Below are positions 16,962-24,641 of a stretch of 64,000 nt of DNA, one piece after another (the first letter of the stretch is position 1; every line of letters starts with the position of its first letter). The notes under the pieces are model-generated. The model did not search any database, was not told where the DNA came from, and was given only the letters and a program-made list of their open reading frames with translations. A program made the translations under genes and the position numbers. The stretch is from CAVYGN01 sp963796325 (GTDB lineage Bacteria; Spirochaetota; Brevinematia; Brevinematales; JAOACQ01): positions 2,480,001 to 2,544,000 of the forward strand of contig CAWCLF010000001.1 of NCBI GenBank assembly GCA_963796325.1, written 5' to 3'.

Positions 16962-18224
16962 ATGAAATTAAAAAAATTTCTTTACGCTTATTTAATTCTA
17001 TCAGCATGGATTTTATCGGCAGTATTGTCCGGCTGTTCGAACTCGCCGGGGTCCCCGGGAGGCGGATCGCCGGGGTCTTCAAGCAGTTCTTCTTCATCAA
17101 GCTCCTCAAGCTCCTCTTCTTCAGTTGCCGTTTACACGGTAAGTTATTACCCTGACGGAGCATCGGGCGGAATTGTTCCGGCCGGCACCGGCAGTTACTC
17201 GAACGGGCAGCTGGTAACAGTCCTCGGCAATACCGGCAATCTTTCATATAACTGCTTTGCCTTTGCCGGATGGACTACCTGCACCAACGGGTCGGGTACA
17301 AGCTATGACGGCACCGGCACCAATACATTTTCAATGCCTTCGTCGAATATTTCGCTTTTTGCCGTATGGATCACCAATTGCTTTACATTTACCAGTTCAG
17401 GAAAGAGCATTACTATAACCGGCACCAATTCGTCTCCGACCGGACCCCTTATAATACCGTGCGGCGTTACAGGCATAGGTCCATTTGCATTTGGATATTG
17501 CTACGGGCTCAGCGGCGCTCTCAATCTTCCTCCCAGCATCAAAATCATAGACAATTGGGCGTTTTACAATTGTAATGGCCTTACGGGAACTCTTGTCATC
17601 CCGCAAAATGTTGCGATCATCGGCCTGAATGCATTTTTCGGCTGCGGCTTTACAGGCACGGTAAACATTCCCGCCGGCGTCATAAATATCGGCCAGGGGG
17701 CATTCGAGTATTGCTTTATTAGTAACTGTACTGTGGCTCCCGGGAATTCCTTCTATTCGTCTTCCGGGGGAGTATTATTCAATTTTGATAAAACCGTGCT
17801 GGTCCTCTATCCCTCGGGACTGTCAAGCGTCAGCAATTATACCGTGCCGGCAAGCGTTACAAACATCGGGGATGCTGCATTCTGGGGCTGTACATTCCTG
17901 ACCAACATAAACCTTCCTCCCGATCTCTTGAGCATCGGCTGGGCGGCATTTCGATTTGTACAGTTTTCCAGCATAACCATCCCCGGCAGCGTTATATCCA
18001 TAAATCAGTCTTTTATGAACTGTGCCGCGCTTTCAACCGTTTATCTTCAGTGGTCCTCTCCGAATATTGCACTTGGATCCGGTCTGTTTGCATTGAGCCC
18101 TCTCTCGCTGACGCTCCATGCGCCCTCCGGCTGTGTTGCATCGTATATAACCTGGGCGTCTAATAATTTGACGGCATGGCCTTCGGGGTGGACCCCTTCA
18201 ACTTCAACAATAGTTACGCCATAG
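16962..18224 (+). CDS. LRR (BspA-like) surface lipoprotein, paralogue
   Basis: The ATG at 16962 follows GGAGG; 420 residues. The lipobox is LSGC within the first 30 residues, followed by a Gly/Pro-rich and then poly-Ser linker of about 35 residues. An InlB B-type repeat (FAGWTTC to LFAVWITN) is almost the same as in the upstream protein. BspA-like LRRs with an alternating IPAGVINIG/LPPSIKII-type consensus complete the protein. It is an outer-membrane or surface-exposed lipoprotein of adhesive type. Sequence identity with the upstream paralogue is highest in the beta repeat and falls in the LRRs, as expected for tandem duplicates diverging in their binding surface. Confidence 0.88.
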   Translation: MKLKKFLYAYLILSAWILSAVLSGCSNSPGSPGGGSPGSSSSSSSSSSSSSSSSVAVYTVSYYPDGASGGIVPAGTGSYSNGQLVTVLGNTGNLSYNCFAFAGWTTCTNGSGTSYDGTGTNTFSMPSSNISLFAVWITNCFTFTSSGKSITITGTNSSPTGPLIIPCGVTGIGPFAFGYCYGLSGALNLPPSIKIIDNWAFYNCNGLTGTLVIPQNVAIIGLNAFFGCGFTGTVNIPAGVINIGQGAFEYCFISNCTVAPGNSFYSSSGGVLFNFDKTVLVLYPSGLSSVSNYTVPASVTNIGDAAFWGCTFLTNINLPPDLLSIGWAAFRFVQFSSITIPGSVISINQSFMNCAALSTVYLQWSSPNIALGSGLFALSPLSLTLHAPSGCVASYITWASNNLTAWPSGWTPSTSTIVTP

Positions 18225-18332
18225 CTTTAAGCCTCAGGACCGGGCGGGTTATGCCGATGCCGTAAATTCCATGTGTTATGACACTACTTTTGGAGTCGGA
18301 AAAATATTTTTCATATTTATGTCAAATATATA

Positions 18333-18361
18333 TTGACAATATCATTTTGGTAATATAATAT
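18333..18361 (+). promoter_or_regulatory. sigma-70-type promoter for the T4SS operon
   Basis: TTGACA at 18333-18338 is followed after 17 bp by TAATAT (18356-18361); an overlapping TATAAT at 18354 gives a 15-bp gap. The region 18225-18484 contains no gene. The predicted leader of about 115 bases leads into the lipoprotein at 18485, the first gene of the secretion operon. Confidence 0.5.
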
Positions 18362-18484
18362 TATCCCCGAATTTTAAAATTATTTTATTTCATTTTTTAA
18401 GAAACATTGATCTTTTACAGGATATACTACCAATTATATATTGATAATATTCTTAATTCTTATAATTACAGGAGATTTATTTCC

Positions 18485-18919
18485 ATGAAAATTGTTATCC
18501 TCTGCATTATTATCTGCACTTTTTCGGCAGGCTGCGCAGGCAGGTACGATTTAATTAAAAAAGGGGCAGAGGGAGGATATGTTATAGCCGTTGAGAAGGA
18601 ACAGGCAAGGCAGGACGGTCCGCTTTATATCCTCCCGGCGGATAAATACGTCATCTTTAGATCAGAGAATAAATCTCAAAATTATTATGAGAGCGTTACT
18701 GCTCCCCTGGTTATTAAAGAAAAGGAAATCAATCCGAATTCCATTTTATTCTGCCTCGATAAAATAAATGATTATGCCCCGTTGAGGAATATTATCACGG
18801 CATGCAATGCATCAAATAAGGTGCTGATCGAAAACATAGTATCGAACATGGAAAAACCTGTAAGTCAGGAATTTATATTGAGCGGAACATCCGACATAGA
18901 ATTCTATTTTTCAAAGTGA
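18485..18919 (+). CDS. small lipoprotein of unknown function, first gene of the T4SS operon
   Basis: I chose the ATG at 18485 because AGGAG precedes it; the product has 144 residues. The signal peptide ends FSAGC, a good lipobox, so it is anchored in a membrane. The mature part is small and hydrophilic with several beta-prone segments (PLYILPADKYVIFR) and no family I recognise. It lies 9 bases before the VirB2-like pilin gene. Its place suggests an accessory component or exclusion-type lipoprotein of the secretion system, but this is inference only. Confidence 0.6.
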   Translation: MKIVILCIIICTFSAGCAGRYDLIKKGAEGGYVIAVEKEQARQDGPLYILPADKYVIFRSENKSQNYYESVTAPLVIKEKEINPNSILFCLDKINDYAPLRNIITACNASNKVLIENIVSNMEKPVSQEFILSGTSDIEFYFSK

Positions 18920-18928
18920 GGTATTATT

Positions 18929-19222
18929 ATGTTAAAAAATTTGATTAAGCCTCTAATAACAGCTTTCTTATTAAACATTGCCTATGCAGTATCATATGCC
19001 CAAACAGGCAACGATCTTTCAAGCCAGGGCCTTTCGTTTCTCCAGCAGATACAAACCTTTCTGAACAGTGCAAAAACATATATCGGCGGAATTCTCGCGT
19101 TTATTTCTATAATAATGTTTATAATACTGCTTTTGTCGAAAGGCGCTACCGGGCAGGTGTCATGGATAAGAATTGCAGTAACGGCAGTCTGCGCTTTTCT
19201 TGCAGTAGCATTACTATCTTGA
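18929..19222 (+). CDS. VirB2/TrbC/TraA-like pilin
   Basis: This 97-residue protein has a cleavable signal peptide (cleavage near VSYAQ, about 25) and two hydrophobic helices (TYIGGILAFISIIMFIILLL and IRIAVTAVCAFLAVALLS) separated by a short polar loop (SKGATGQVSW). This is the size, topology and motif pattern of VirB2/TrbC pilins, which form the shaft of T4SS pili. It is directly followed by the TraL-like gene, as in F-type and other T4SS operons. Confidence 0.75.
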   Translation: MLKNLIKPLITAFLLNIAYAVSYAQTGNDLSSQGLSFLQQIQTFLNSAKTYIGGILAFISIIMFIILLLSKGATGQVSWIRIAVTAVCAFLAVALLS

Positions 19223-19231
19223 AGGCCTTTC

Positions 19232-19519
19232 ATGGATGACGGAAGGTTCAGACTTATCAGAGCTTTATACAAGAAAGAGGAATTATTCGGATTTGCTGTT
19301 CATGACATTATTACCGCCCTTATATTTTCGATAGCCGGATGGTTATTTTTATCGATACTTCCATTAATTGCGGGGATTATAATAATACTTGCATTCAGAA
19401 ATTTCAGAATGAACAGGCCCAGGGGTTATTTTATGCATTTATTATACCATTACGGCTATTATAATCCAGCCGGATCAATACCGCCAGGTTACGGAATAAA
19501 TAAAATACTTTTTGAATAA
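19232..19519 (+). CDS. TraL/VirB3-like T4SS inner-membrane protein
   Basis: This 95-residue protein has one or two hydrophobic helices in the middle (IITALIFSIAGWLFLSILPLI and GIIIILAFR) and ends with RPRGYFMHLLYHYGY. That ending matches the TraL signature in which a Pro-Arg-Gly-Tyr segment precedes a short amphipathic helix. TraL/VirB3 proteins sit in the inner membrane and work with the VirB4/TraC ATPase in pilus assembly. The order pilin, TraL, TraE is the same as in the F operon. Confidence 0.7.
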   Translation: MDDGRFRLIRALYKKEELFGFAVHDIITALIFSIAGWLFLSILPLIAGIIIILAFRNFRMNRPRGYFMHLLYHYGYYNPAGSIPPGYGINKILFE

Positions 19520-19530
19520 GAAAGGCGACA

Positions 19531-20133
19531 ATGATTGAAAAAATAATGGATATTTTCGAAAAACATGGCCAATCCGATAATGATCTCACTATTAAACTTG
19601 TTGATGAGATTGTAAAATACAGGAAGCAAATCCAAATTGACAGGTTTATTATGATTACTCTTACAGTTGTCATACTGATAACCTGTTCATTAAAAAAGCA
19701 GCCTATAATAATACCCGGCATATCCAATAAAATTCTCGATATCTCTGAAATTGAAACCCCCGTAACCGTTATGAGATATTATTCTACTATTTATGCGCTG
19801 GAGACCCAGAATTACAATGAAAAGAATTACCTGTCCCATATGGATATGGTAAAAGCCATGATATCCCCGAATGATACATCAAAATTTGACAGTGAATACA
19901 GGGATTTTTATGAGGGGAAAATTTCAAAATACTTAATGAGAAGTGAATTCGAATTAAAAGGCGATATGGAAGTCGATCCCGACAAATACCTGGTAATGCT
20001 CTATGGGACAAGAACCTCATATCTGGGGAACAGCAAAGCTATGCAATATGAAACAAAAATGACAGTTCATTTTATCAAAACTATAAACGGATTATTTATC
20101 AATAATGCAGAAATAGAAGAAAAGCCGCAATAA
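19531..20133 (+). CDS. TraE-like (VirB8-fold) T4SS protein
   Basis: This 200-residue protein has a short cytoplasmic N-terminus, one membrane helix (about 40-58, FIMITLTVVILITCSL) and a periplasmic domain. The order of strands and helices, ending in a strand pair (KAMQYETKMTVHFIKTINGL), follows TraE, the F-type equivalent of VirB8, which helps nucleate the periplasmic complex. Sequence similarity is weak and the call leans on topology, length and position directly after TraL. Confidence 0.55.
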   Translation: MIEKIMDIFEKHGQSDNDLTIKLVDEIVKYRKQIQIDRFIMITLTVVILITCSLKKQPIIIPGISNKILDISEIETPVTVMRYYSTIYALETQNYNEKNYLSHMDMVKAMISPNDTSKFDSEYRDFYEGKISKYLMRSEFELKGDMEVDPDKYLVMLYGTRTSYLGNSKAMQYETKMTVHFIKTINGLFINNAEIEEKPQ

Positions 20134-20155
20134 CAAAATCAAACAGGATAATTTT

Positions 20156-20770
20156 ATGTTTAAGGCAGATTTTTTAAAAAATACGACAGCAATAGGAATT
20201 ACTGAAAGTTCATTGATATTAATGCACAAAGCCGGGAAATTTGAAATTGAAACACCTGTTCATTTATGTAATATTTTATTTCATCGTGATGACAGCAATT
20301 CCATGGAATTGCAAAATCTCGAAACACCCGGCCTTGCAACTCATTTTAAGTGGGAAGAGCAGAAAGAAGTTTTATTAAATCAGGGAAAGGATATCAACAA
20401 TATTAAAACTCCGACAGATTTTATTAACTATATGAATAAAACACTTTATCTTTCAATTGCATCATGGATTGATGATTGCATTGAAAACCATAATTCCAAT
20501 ATGAAGAATGATCAAACATTTGAAATTTTCAACTATCCCTACCCCGAATGCTGGCCAGAATATCTTAAGATTAAAAAGACTCATGATAATTACTTCTTCC
20601 TGAAATCGATAAATCATCCTTTGCTTTTTGAAAAAGATTTTATTGAACTTACATTGAAAGACTGCGAAATATTCAAATTAAAATCCGGTGATGAAATGAT
20701 TTTCAAAACAAATTATATTTTTATCGATGCGGGAAAGATCATGAGATTTATCAGGGAAAAGAATATATGA
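20156..20770 (+). CDS. uncharacterised T4SS-operon protein
   Basis: I do not recognise this 204-residue soluble protein. It lacks a signal peptide and membrane segment, is rich in Asn, Lys, Ile and Phe, and has Trp residues in a central region (ASWIDDCIENHNSN). It lies between the TraE-like and TraK-like genes and overlaps the next gene by four bases (ATGA), so the two are translationally coupled. In F-type operons cytoplasmic accessory proteins occur at scattered positions, but no homologue could be assigned. Confidence 0.5.
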   Translation: MFKADFLKNTTAIGITESSLILMHKAGKFEIETPVHLCNILFHRDDSNSMELQNLETPGLATHFKWEEQKEVLLNQGKDINNIKTPTDFINYMNKTLYLSIASWIDDCIENHNSNMKNDQTFEIFNYPYPECWPEYLKIKKTHDNYFFLKSINHPLLFEKDFIELTLKDCEIFKLKSGDEMIFKTNYIFIDAGKIMRFIREKNI

Positions 20771-21138
20771 GTACGGAAATTCATGAATTCGATGCCGAAT
20801 CATTTCAGGGAAATTATAACATGCAGAGTCCTGTATTAAACATTGAAAAGGGCAACAGAGTAGAAATAATACCTCATGAAAAATATATTAATAATGACCC
20901 GTCAACAAAACAGTTTGTTTTTATCGAAAGCGGTAAAACGATATTTAAAGATCCTCATTGTTATCATTCAGGGAAAGATGGAAAAATTATCGAAAAACTC
21001 AATGAATACGATATTGAAAAATTCAACAGGCTTTGTCTTAATCATGGAAAATCATATCTTATCGACAGGATCGATAAAGCTTTCAAAATATCTATAGGAA
21101 TGGAAATTTCAACAAAAAAACAAAATATCTCATTTTAA
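20767..21138 (+). CDS. uncharacterised small T4SS-operon protein
   Basis: This is a 123-residue hydrophilic soluble protein of no recognised family. Its ATG overlaps the preceding TGA by four bases. It has no signal peptide and no Cys pair. Two nearby segments (KGNRVEIIPHEKYI and KQFVFIESGKTIFKD) look like short beta hairpins. The next gene, the original traK-like start at 21162, follows by 23 bases, so before the IS insertion this was a continuous operon. Confidence 0.5.
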   Translation: MSTEIHEFDAESFQGNYNMQSPVLNIEKGNRVEIIPHEKYINNDPSTKQFVFIESGKTIFKDPHCYHSGKDGKIIEKLNEYDIEKFNRLCLNHGKSYLIDRIDKAFKISIGMEISTKKQNISF

Positions 21139-21161
21139 AAATACTCTTGAAGGGGTTTTAA

Positions 21162-21180
21162 ATGAAATTATTTATCTTAA
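21162..21180 (+). other. original 5' end of the traK-like gene, cut off by IS insertion
   Basis: An ATG at 21162 preceded by GAAGGGG opens a frame (MKLFIL) that runs into the IS element. If the IS and one TTAA copy are removed, this frame continues without a break into 22433 onward (INLFILICRILLFGK), giving a normal signal peptide. These bases are therefore the native start of the interrupted gene. Confidence 0.8.
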
Positions 21181-22428
21181 GGGCAGTTCCAAAATCTAAT
21201 TTATTTTAACTAATCTTCAGTATTAAAACAATTGGACTGATAAATAAAATCCTAAATTTAATTCTGGTTCCTTTTATTCAGATAAATCATGCTGATTTTA
21301 GGCAATTTTCCCTCACCAGGAACGCATATCTCATCATATTGTAAACTATGTTCATCAGGCCAATACTTGTTTCTGCCCTCTTTATTCCGATTGTCCTGAT
21401 ATAGCTCCCATTCATACTGTTTTCAATAAACCCGAATATGTGTTCAACCCTGCATCGGATTCGACTCTTTAGATAGTTTAGTTTCTTTTGTCCTTTCCTG
21501 AGTTTCTTGTTCCTGAAACCTTTGTCATTGATGCGATTTATAAGTTTAAACTTTTTTATCAATCCTTGCTTCTCTGCCCCGATATATGCGCTATCTGCAA
21601 ATATCCTTTTACCTATATCCTTTTCATTTAATAATTTTTCCATCGTCTGGGAATCATGGACGCTTGCGTCGGTAACTTCATACTCTCTGATTATCTTTGA
21701 CAGGATATCGGCTTTTATATGATTTTTATACCCGTAATATGTTTCATTGTTTTTCTTTGTCCAGCGGGCATCTGTGTCCTTATGGGATAACTTATTCGGT
21801 TCGTCTTTCCAGTTTTCAGGAATTTTTCCTTCCTTGATTTTCTTGTTATCATCCCGATTATTCCGCTGTTTCGGCACTTCAACAAAACTGGCATCTATTA
21901 TTGCTCCTGTTTTGCCGATTACTCCCTGCTGTTGAAGGTAATAATCAAACGCATGAAATAATGCCTTCATTTTCCCTGATTTTGTAAGCCTTTCCCTGAA
22001 TTCCCATATCTTGTTATGATCGGGAACTTTGTCCGCAAGCGTAATTCCAAGAAATCTCTGTAACGAAAGGCTGTCGTTTATCCTGAATTCAGTCTGTTCA
22101 TCAGAGAGATTATAATACCTCTGTATAATTAGAATTTTAAACATGAAAACATAGTCATAATGTGAGGCACCGCCTGGTGCTTTCTGCTCCTTTGGGGCAA
22201 GAATTTCGTTTAAAGCGGGTCTGAAGTTTTCCCATTCGATTACATCATTTAGTTTTTCCAAAGGATTTTTTTCGAGTGTCGCCATTCGTTCCTGATAATC
22301 AAAAAGACTTTGATTTCCCTGCTCTTTCGTTTTTGTCATGGTTAATGCACCCCTTTAGTTAACCTTGACTAATATTTTATAGCATTTTACGATAAAAGAA
22401 CATGAAAGGGCAGTTTTTGGAACCGCCC
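21181..22428 (-). mobile_element. IS5-family insertion sequence, complete
   Basis: The element is 1248 bp. Its ends carry inverted repeats: the left end GGGCAGTTCCAAAA matches the reverse complement of the right end, GGGCGGTTCCAAAA, with one mismatch. It is flanked by TTAA at 21177-21180 and 22429-22432, fitting the YTAR 4-bp target duplication of the IS5 family. It encodes one intact transposase on the minus strand. The insertion splits the start of a traK-like gene. Intact ends, duplication and transposase suggest a recent event. Confidence 0.92.
21287..22339 (-). CDS. IS5-family DDE transposase
   Basis: This is a 350-residue protein, full length for the IS5 group. An N-terminal DUF772-type helical domain (residues about 50-120, with SLSLQRFLGI and KVPDHNKIWEFR) precedes the DDE catalytic core with candidate residues Asp149 (IIDASF), Asp249 (FADSAY) and Glu299 (RVEHIFGF). 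The enzyme cuts and joins the IS ends. The reading frame is intact, so it may be active. It is transcribed opposite to the surrounding T4SS operon. Confidence 0.95.
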   Translation of the reverse strand: MTKTKEQGNQSLFDYQERMATLEKNPLEKLNDVIEWENFRPALNEILAPKEQKAPGGASHYDYVFMFKILIIQRYYNLSDEQTEFRINDSLSLQRFLGITLADKVPDHNKIWEFRERLTKSGKMKALFHAFDYYLQQQGVIGKTGAIIDASFVEVPKQRNNRDDNKKIKEGKIPENWKDEPNKLSHKDTDARWTKKNNETYYGYKNHIKADILSKIIREYEVTDASVHDSQTMEKLLNEKDIGKRIFADSAYIGAEKQGLIKKFKLINRINDKGFRNKKLRKGQKKLNYLKSRIRCRVEHIFGFIENSMNGSYIRTIGIKRAETSIGLMNIVYNMMRYAFLVRENCLKSA

Positions 22429-23196
22429 TTAATAAATTTATTTATTCTAATTTGCCGGATTTTATTATTCGGGAAATCATTTGAAACACAGGAAACAGTA
22501 TCTGTCAAAGCCGCAAAAGAAACAATACTTGAAATACCTTATAACCAGAATACGACAATACAGTTCCCTGAAATAGTCCGGACGATCTGGACAAGCGTTT
22601 CATCAAACGATATGAGGGTCATAAAAGACAAAAATTTTATCCAGGTTTCAGCCAGGGCAGAGTCGCCGGTAACGGTCATACTTGCAGACGGAAGCGTATA
22701 TCCGGTCCGTTTGATCCCCTTAAAGACGGTCAAAACTTTCGCTTTCAATATACAGGATATAATCACCAAAGAAATTGGCAGAAAAGAGACCTTTGAAAAT
22801 AAAAGCGATTTACTTAAACAGGGAGACCTATTACTGATGACAGACCAGGAAATATCAATGATACACGAATTATACGAAGCTTATTTCCAATATCTTGAAG
22901 GAAACGACAACATTGTCGGCGAATACCAGATTGAAATCGTAAATAAGACAATATCAGAAATAAAAACAGTTAATATCGTAGAATGTTTAATTATGAATTC
23001 AGGACAATATTCCGGAATAGTATATGAATTAAAAAATGAAGGCCCGTCTATCGAGATAAAGGATGATGACCTTATTCCATTTTTGATTTCTTATTCCAGA
23101 ATGGAAGGTTATTCGTCTATAAATGAATTTTTTATTGATTCATATACTATTCCACAGGGGAGAAAGACAGGTCTATTTACAATATATCAAAAATAG
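22402..23196 (+). CDS. TraK-like T4SS outer-membrane-complex protein, 5' end replaced by IS sequence
   Basis: Residues from about 12 onward belong to the gene that natively began at 21162. The current frame runs in phase from inside the IS right end, whose ATG at 22402 (MKGQFLEPP) could supply a new start; no convincing ribosome binding site precedes it. The mature part has the TraK pattern: a periplasmic beta-rich domain beginning SVKAAKETILEIPYN, a DMRVIKDKNFIQV strand, then PVTVILADGSVYPVRLIPL, resembling the secretin-like N-terminal domain of TraK/VirB9. The protein normally works with TraV and TraB. Whether it is still made and exported is uncertain. The downstream neighbours are the TraB pieces. 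Confidence 0.6.
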   Translation: MKGQFLEPPLINLFILICRILLFGKSFETQETVSVKAAKETILEIPYNQNTTIQFPEIVRTIWTSVSSNDMRVIKDKNFIQVSARAESPVTVILADGSVYPVRLIPLKTVKTFAFNIQDIITKEIGRKETFENKSDLLKQGDLLLMTDQEISMIHELYEAYFQYLEGNDNIVGEYQIEIVNKTISEIKTVNIVECLIMNSGQYSGIVYELKNEGPSIEIKDDDLIPFLISYSRMEGYSSINEFFIDSYTIPQGRKTGLFTIYQK

Positions 23197-23211
23197 ATGA
23201 GAGGTTGAACC

Positions 23212-23607
23212 ATGGGTACTCCAAAAACACCTGAAAAAATAAAGAGGGAAAAAACTCTTCAAATTATCGTCGGCATTGCAGTTCTGCTTGCCGCATTATT
23301 GTGGGGCATCCTTAAAGGAAGACACAGTGAAGAATTAAAAAAAACGAATATTATCAAATTCGCGAACTACGATACAGATCTCCTGCTTCAGGAACAAAAC
23401 GCATACCATGTAAGAATCGAGAACAAAATAAATAATAATAATTCAAACCTGCAGAATAGGATTGAAAAAGAAGAAAAGACAAATGAATTTTTATCAAGGA
23501 AATTGGAATTGCTGGAAAAACAATATCCAAAGATTATCATTGCAAAGGAGAAAAGGAGCATCACTAATGAAGAATCCGACAGTCTTAATATACCTTCTGC
23601 TTATTGA
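23212..23607 (+). CDS. N-terminal half of a split TraB/VirB10: inner-membrane anchor with coiled coil
   Basis: This 131-residue protein has a basic N-terminus, one membrane helix (about 18-37, IIVGIAVLLAALLWGILKG) and a long charged coiled coil (about 60-125). That is the N-terminal architecture of TraB/VirB10, which spans from the inner to the outer membrane. The frame stops at 23607, and the C-terminal beta-barrel part is encoded separately from 23567 in another frame. It follows TraK directly, where traB is expected. Confidence 0.65.
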   Translation: MGTPKTPEKIKREKTLQIIVGIAVLLAALLWGILKGRHSEELKKTNIIKFANYDTDLLLQEQNAYHVRIENKINNNNSNLQNRIEKEEKTNEFLSRKLELLEKQYPKIIIAKEKRSITNEESDSLNIPSAY

Positions 23608-24265
23608 ATTATCCTGCACTTGTCTGTCATACACCGATGATAAAGCCATAAAAACCGAAATACTGCCCGGAACGACAGCCGATGGAATACTTTTAATCTC
23701 GGCGTCCGCCCCTATGGAAGGGGCAACATCGGGTACACGGCCTGTAATAGTTCAGCTTAAAGGTTATGCATTAGCACCGAATAAAAGAAAAATAAACATG
23801 GACGGGGTAATAATAACAGGATGGGCTATTGGAGATTTCACGGGAAGGAAAATCATGATAAAATGCACTGGTATGTCTTATTATGATTACAACAATACTC
23901 CCAGATTCACAAGTATTAATGGATTTGTCAGTTACAAAGGAATGGAAGGCATCGTCGCCGATTCAATAATCAGCCATGAAGATGAGCAGGTAGCAATGGC
24001 GGCAATAGCTTCCGCACTGCAATCTCTTGCCATCTGGGTTCAGCATGCCAACAGTTTATCGATAACAGGTGTAACCGCTACCAATTACAACACAGGAACT
24101 GTAATAAATGAAGCGGGATCAAGCAGTTTTGATCAGATAGCATCATTCTATTTAAAAATGGCTTCCGAAACAATGCCTGAAATTGTTGTTATAAACGGTA
24201 AAACTGTCCAGGTGTCTTTTCTGGAGCCGGTTGAGTTTTTTACAACGGATTTTGTTGAAAAATAG
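23567..24265 (+). CDS. C-terminal TraB/VirB10 domain encoded as a separate exported protein
   Basis: The ATG at 23567 has AAGGAG 8 bases upstream and opens a signal peptide (MKNPTVLIYLLLIELSCTCLSY), giving 232 residues. The mature part matches TraB/VirB10: GTTADGILLISASAPMEG, RPVIVQLKGYALAPNKRK, a GDFTGRKIMIKC strand and, near the end, ASFYLKMASETMPEIVVINGK. These are the outer-membrane-channel beta barrel segments. It overlaps the N-terminal gene by 41 bases in a different frame. A frameshift is the alternative, but its own ribosome binding site and signal peptide favour a real split. Confidence 0.65.
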   Translation: MKNPTVLIYLLLIELSCTCLSYTDDKAIKTEILPGTTADGILLISASAPMEGATSGTRPVIVQLKGYALAPNKRKINMDGVIITGWAIGDFTGRKIMIKCTGMSYYDYNNTPRFTSINGFVSYKGMEGIVADSIISHEDEQVAMAAIASALQSLAIWVQHANSLSITGVTATNYNTGTVINEAGSSSFDQIASFYLKMASETMPEIVVINGKTVQVSFLEPVEFFTTDFVEK

Positions 24266-24276
24266 AGGTAATTCTT

Positions 24277-24633
24277 ATGAAATTTTTGAGGCCAATAATT
24301 TTTTTCTTGAATGTTATGGCATTAACTTCATGCCTGTCTATGACCCAGAACAGAATACCGTCAAGCTACGATACAATGTCACTGTACAAGGGCTATTATG
24401 TCAGGGAAGGAGATCCGTACACCGGAAAAGGATATGTACAGGAAGGGTGCAACGCTAACTTTCAAAATTCCGGACAGGGATACATAATTCAATACGGAGA
24501 CGATAAAATCATCCCCCTGCGGAAAAATGAAGTGATACGCAGAATCGTGATCATGCCTAAAAAGCAGGGCGATATAAGGGTCCCAAGATCATACATAATA
24601 ATGGTCGTTAAAAACGCCGCCTGGGCTGAATGA
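24277..24633 (+). CDS. TraV-like outer-membrane lipoprotein of the T4SS
   Basis: This 118-residue protein has a lipoprotein signal peptide ending ALTSC. The C-terminal RRIVIMPKKQGDIRVPRS followed by YIIMVVKNAAW matches the end of TraV, in which a strand ending in Trp packs on the TraB/TraK outer-membrane ring (VirB7-like). The length is shorter than F TraV (171). It lies between the TraB piece and TraC, the same order as in F-type operons. Confidence 0.7.
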   Translation: MKFLRPIIFFLNVMALTSCLSMTQNRIPSSYDTMSLYKGYYVREGDPYTGKGYVQEGCNANFQNSGQGYIIQYGDDKIIPLRKNEVIRRIVIMPKKQGDIRVPRSYIIMVVKNAAWAE

Positions 24634-24641
24634 GGTGAAAA

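Noticed and set aside
22402..22432. An unrelated new gene starting in the IS end
   Set aside because: The frame is continuous with the ancestral traK-like gene, so it is the same gene with a replaced start.
23462..23566. A longer N-terminus for the exported TraB domain
   Set aside because: The extra residues come from a shadow of the anchor gene's coiled coil; the ATG at 23567 has a good ribosome binding site and signal peptide.
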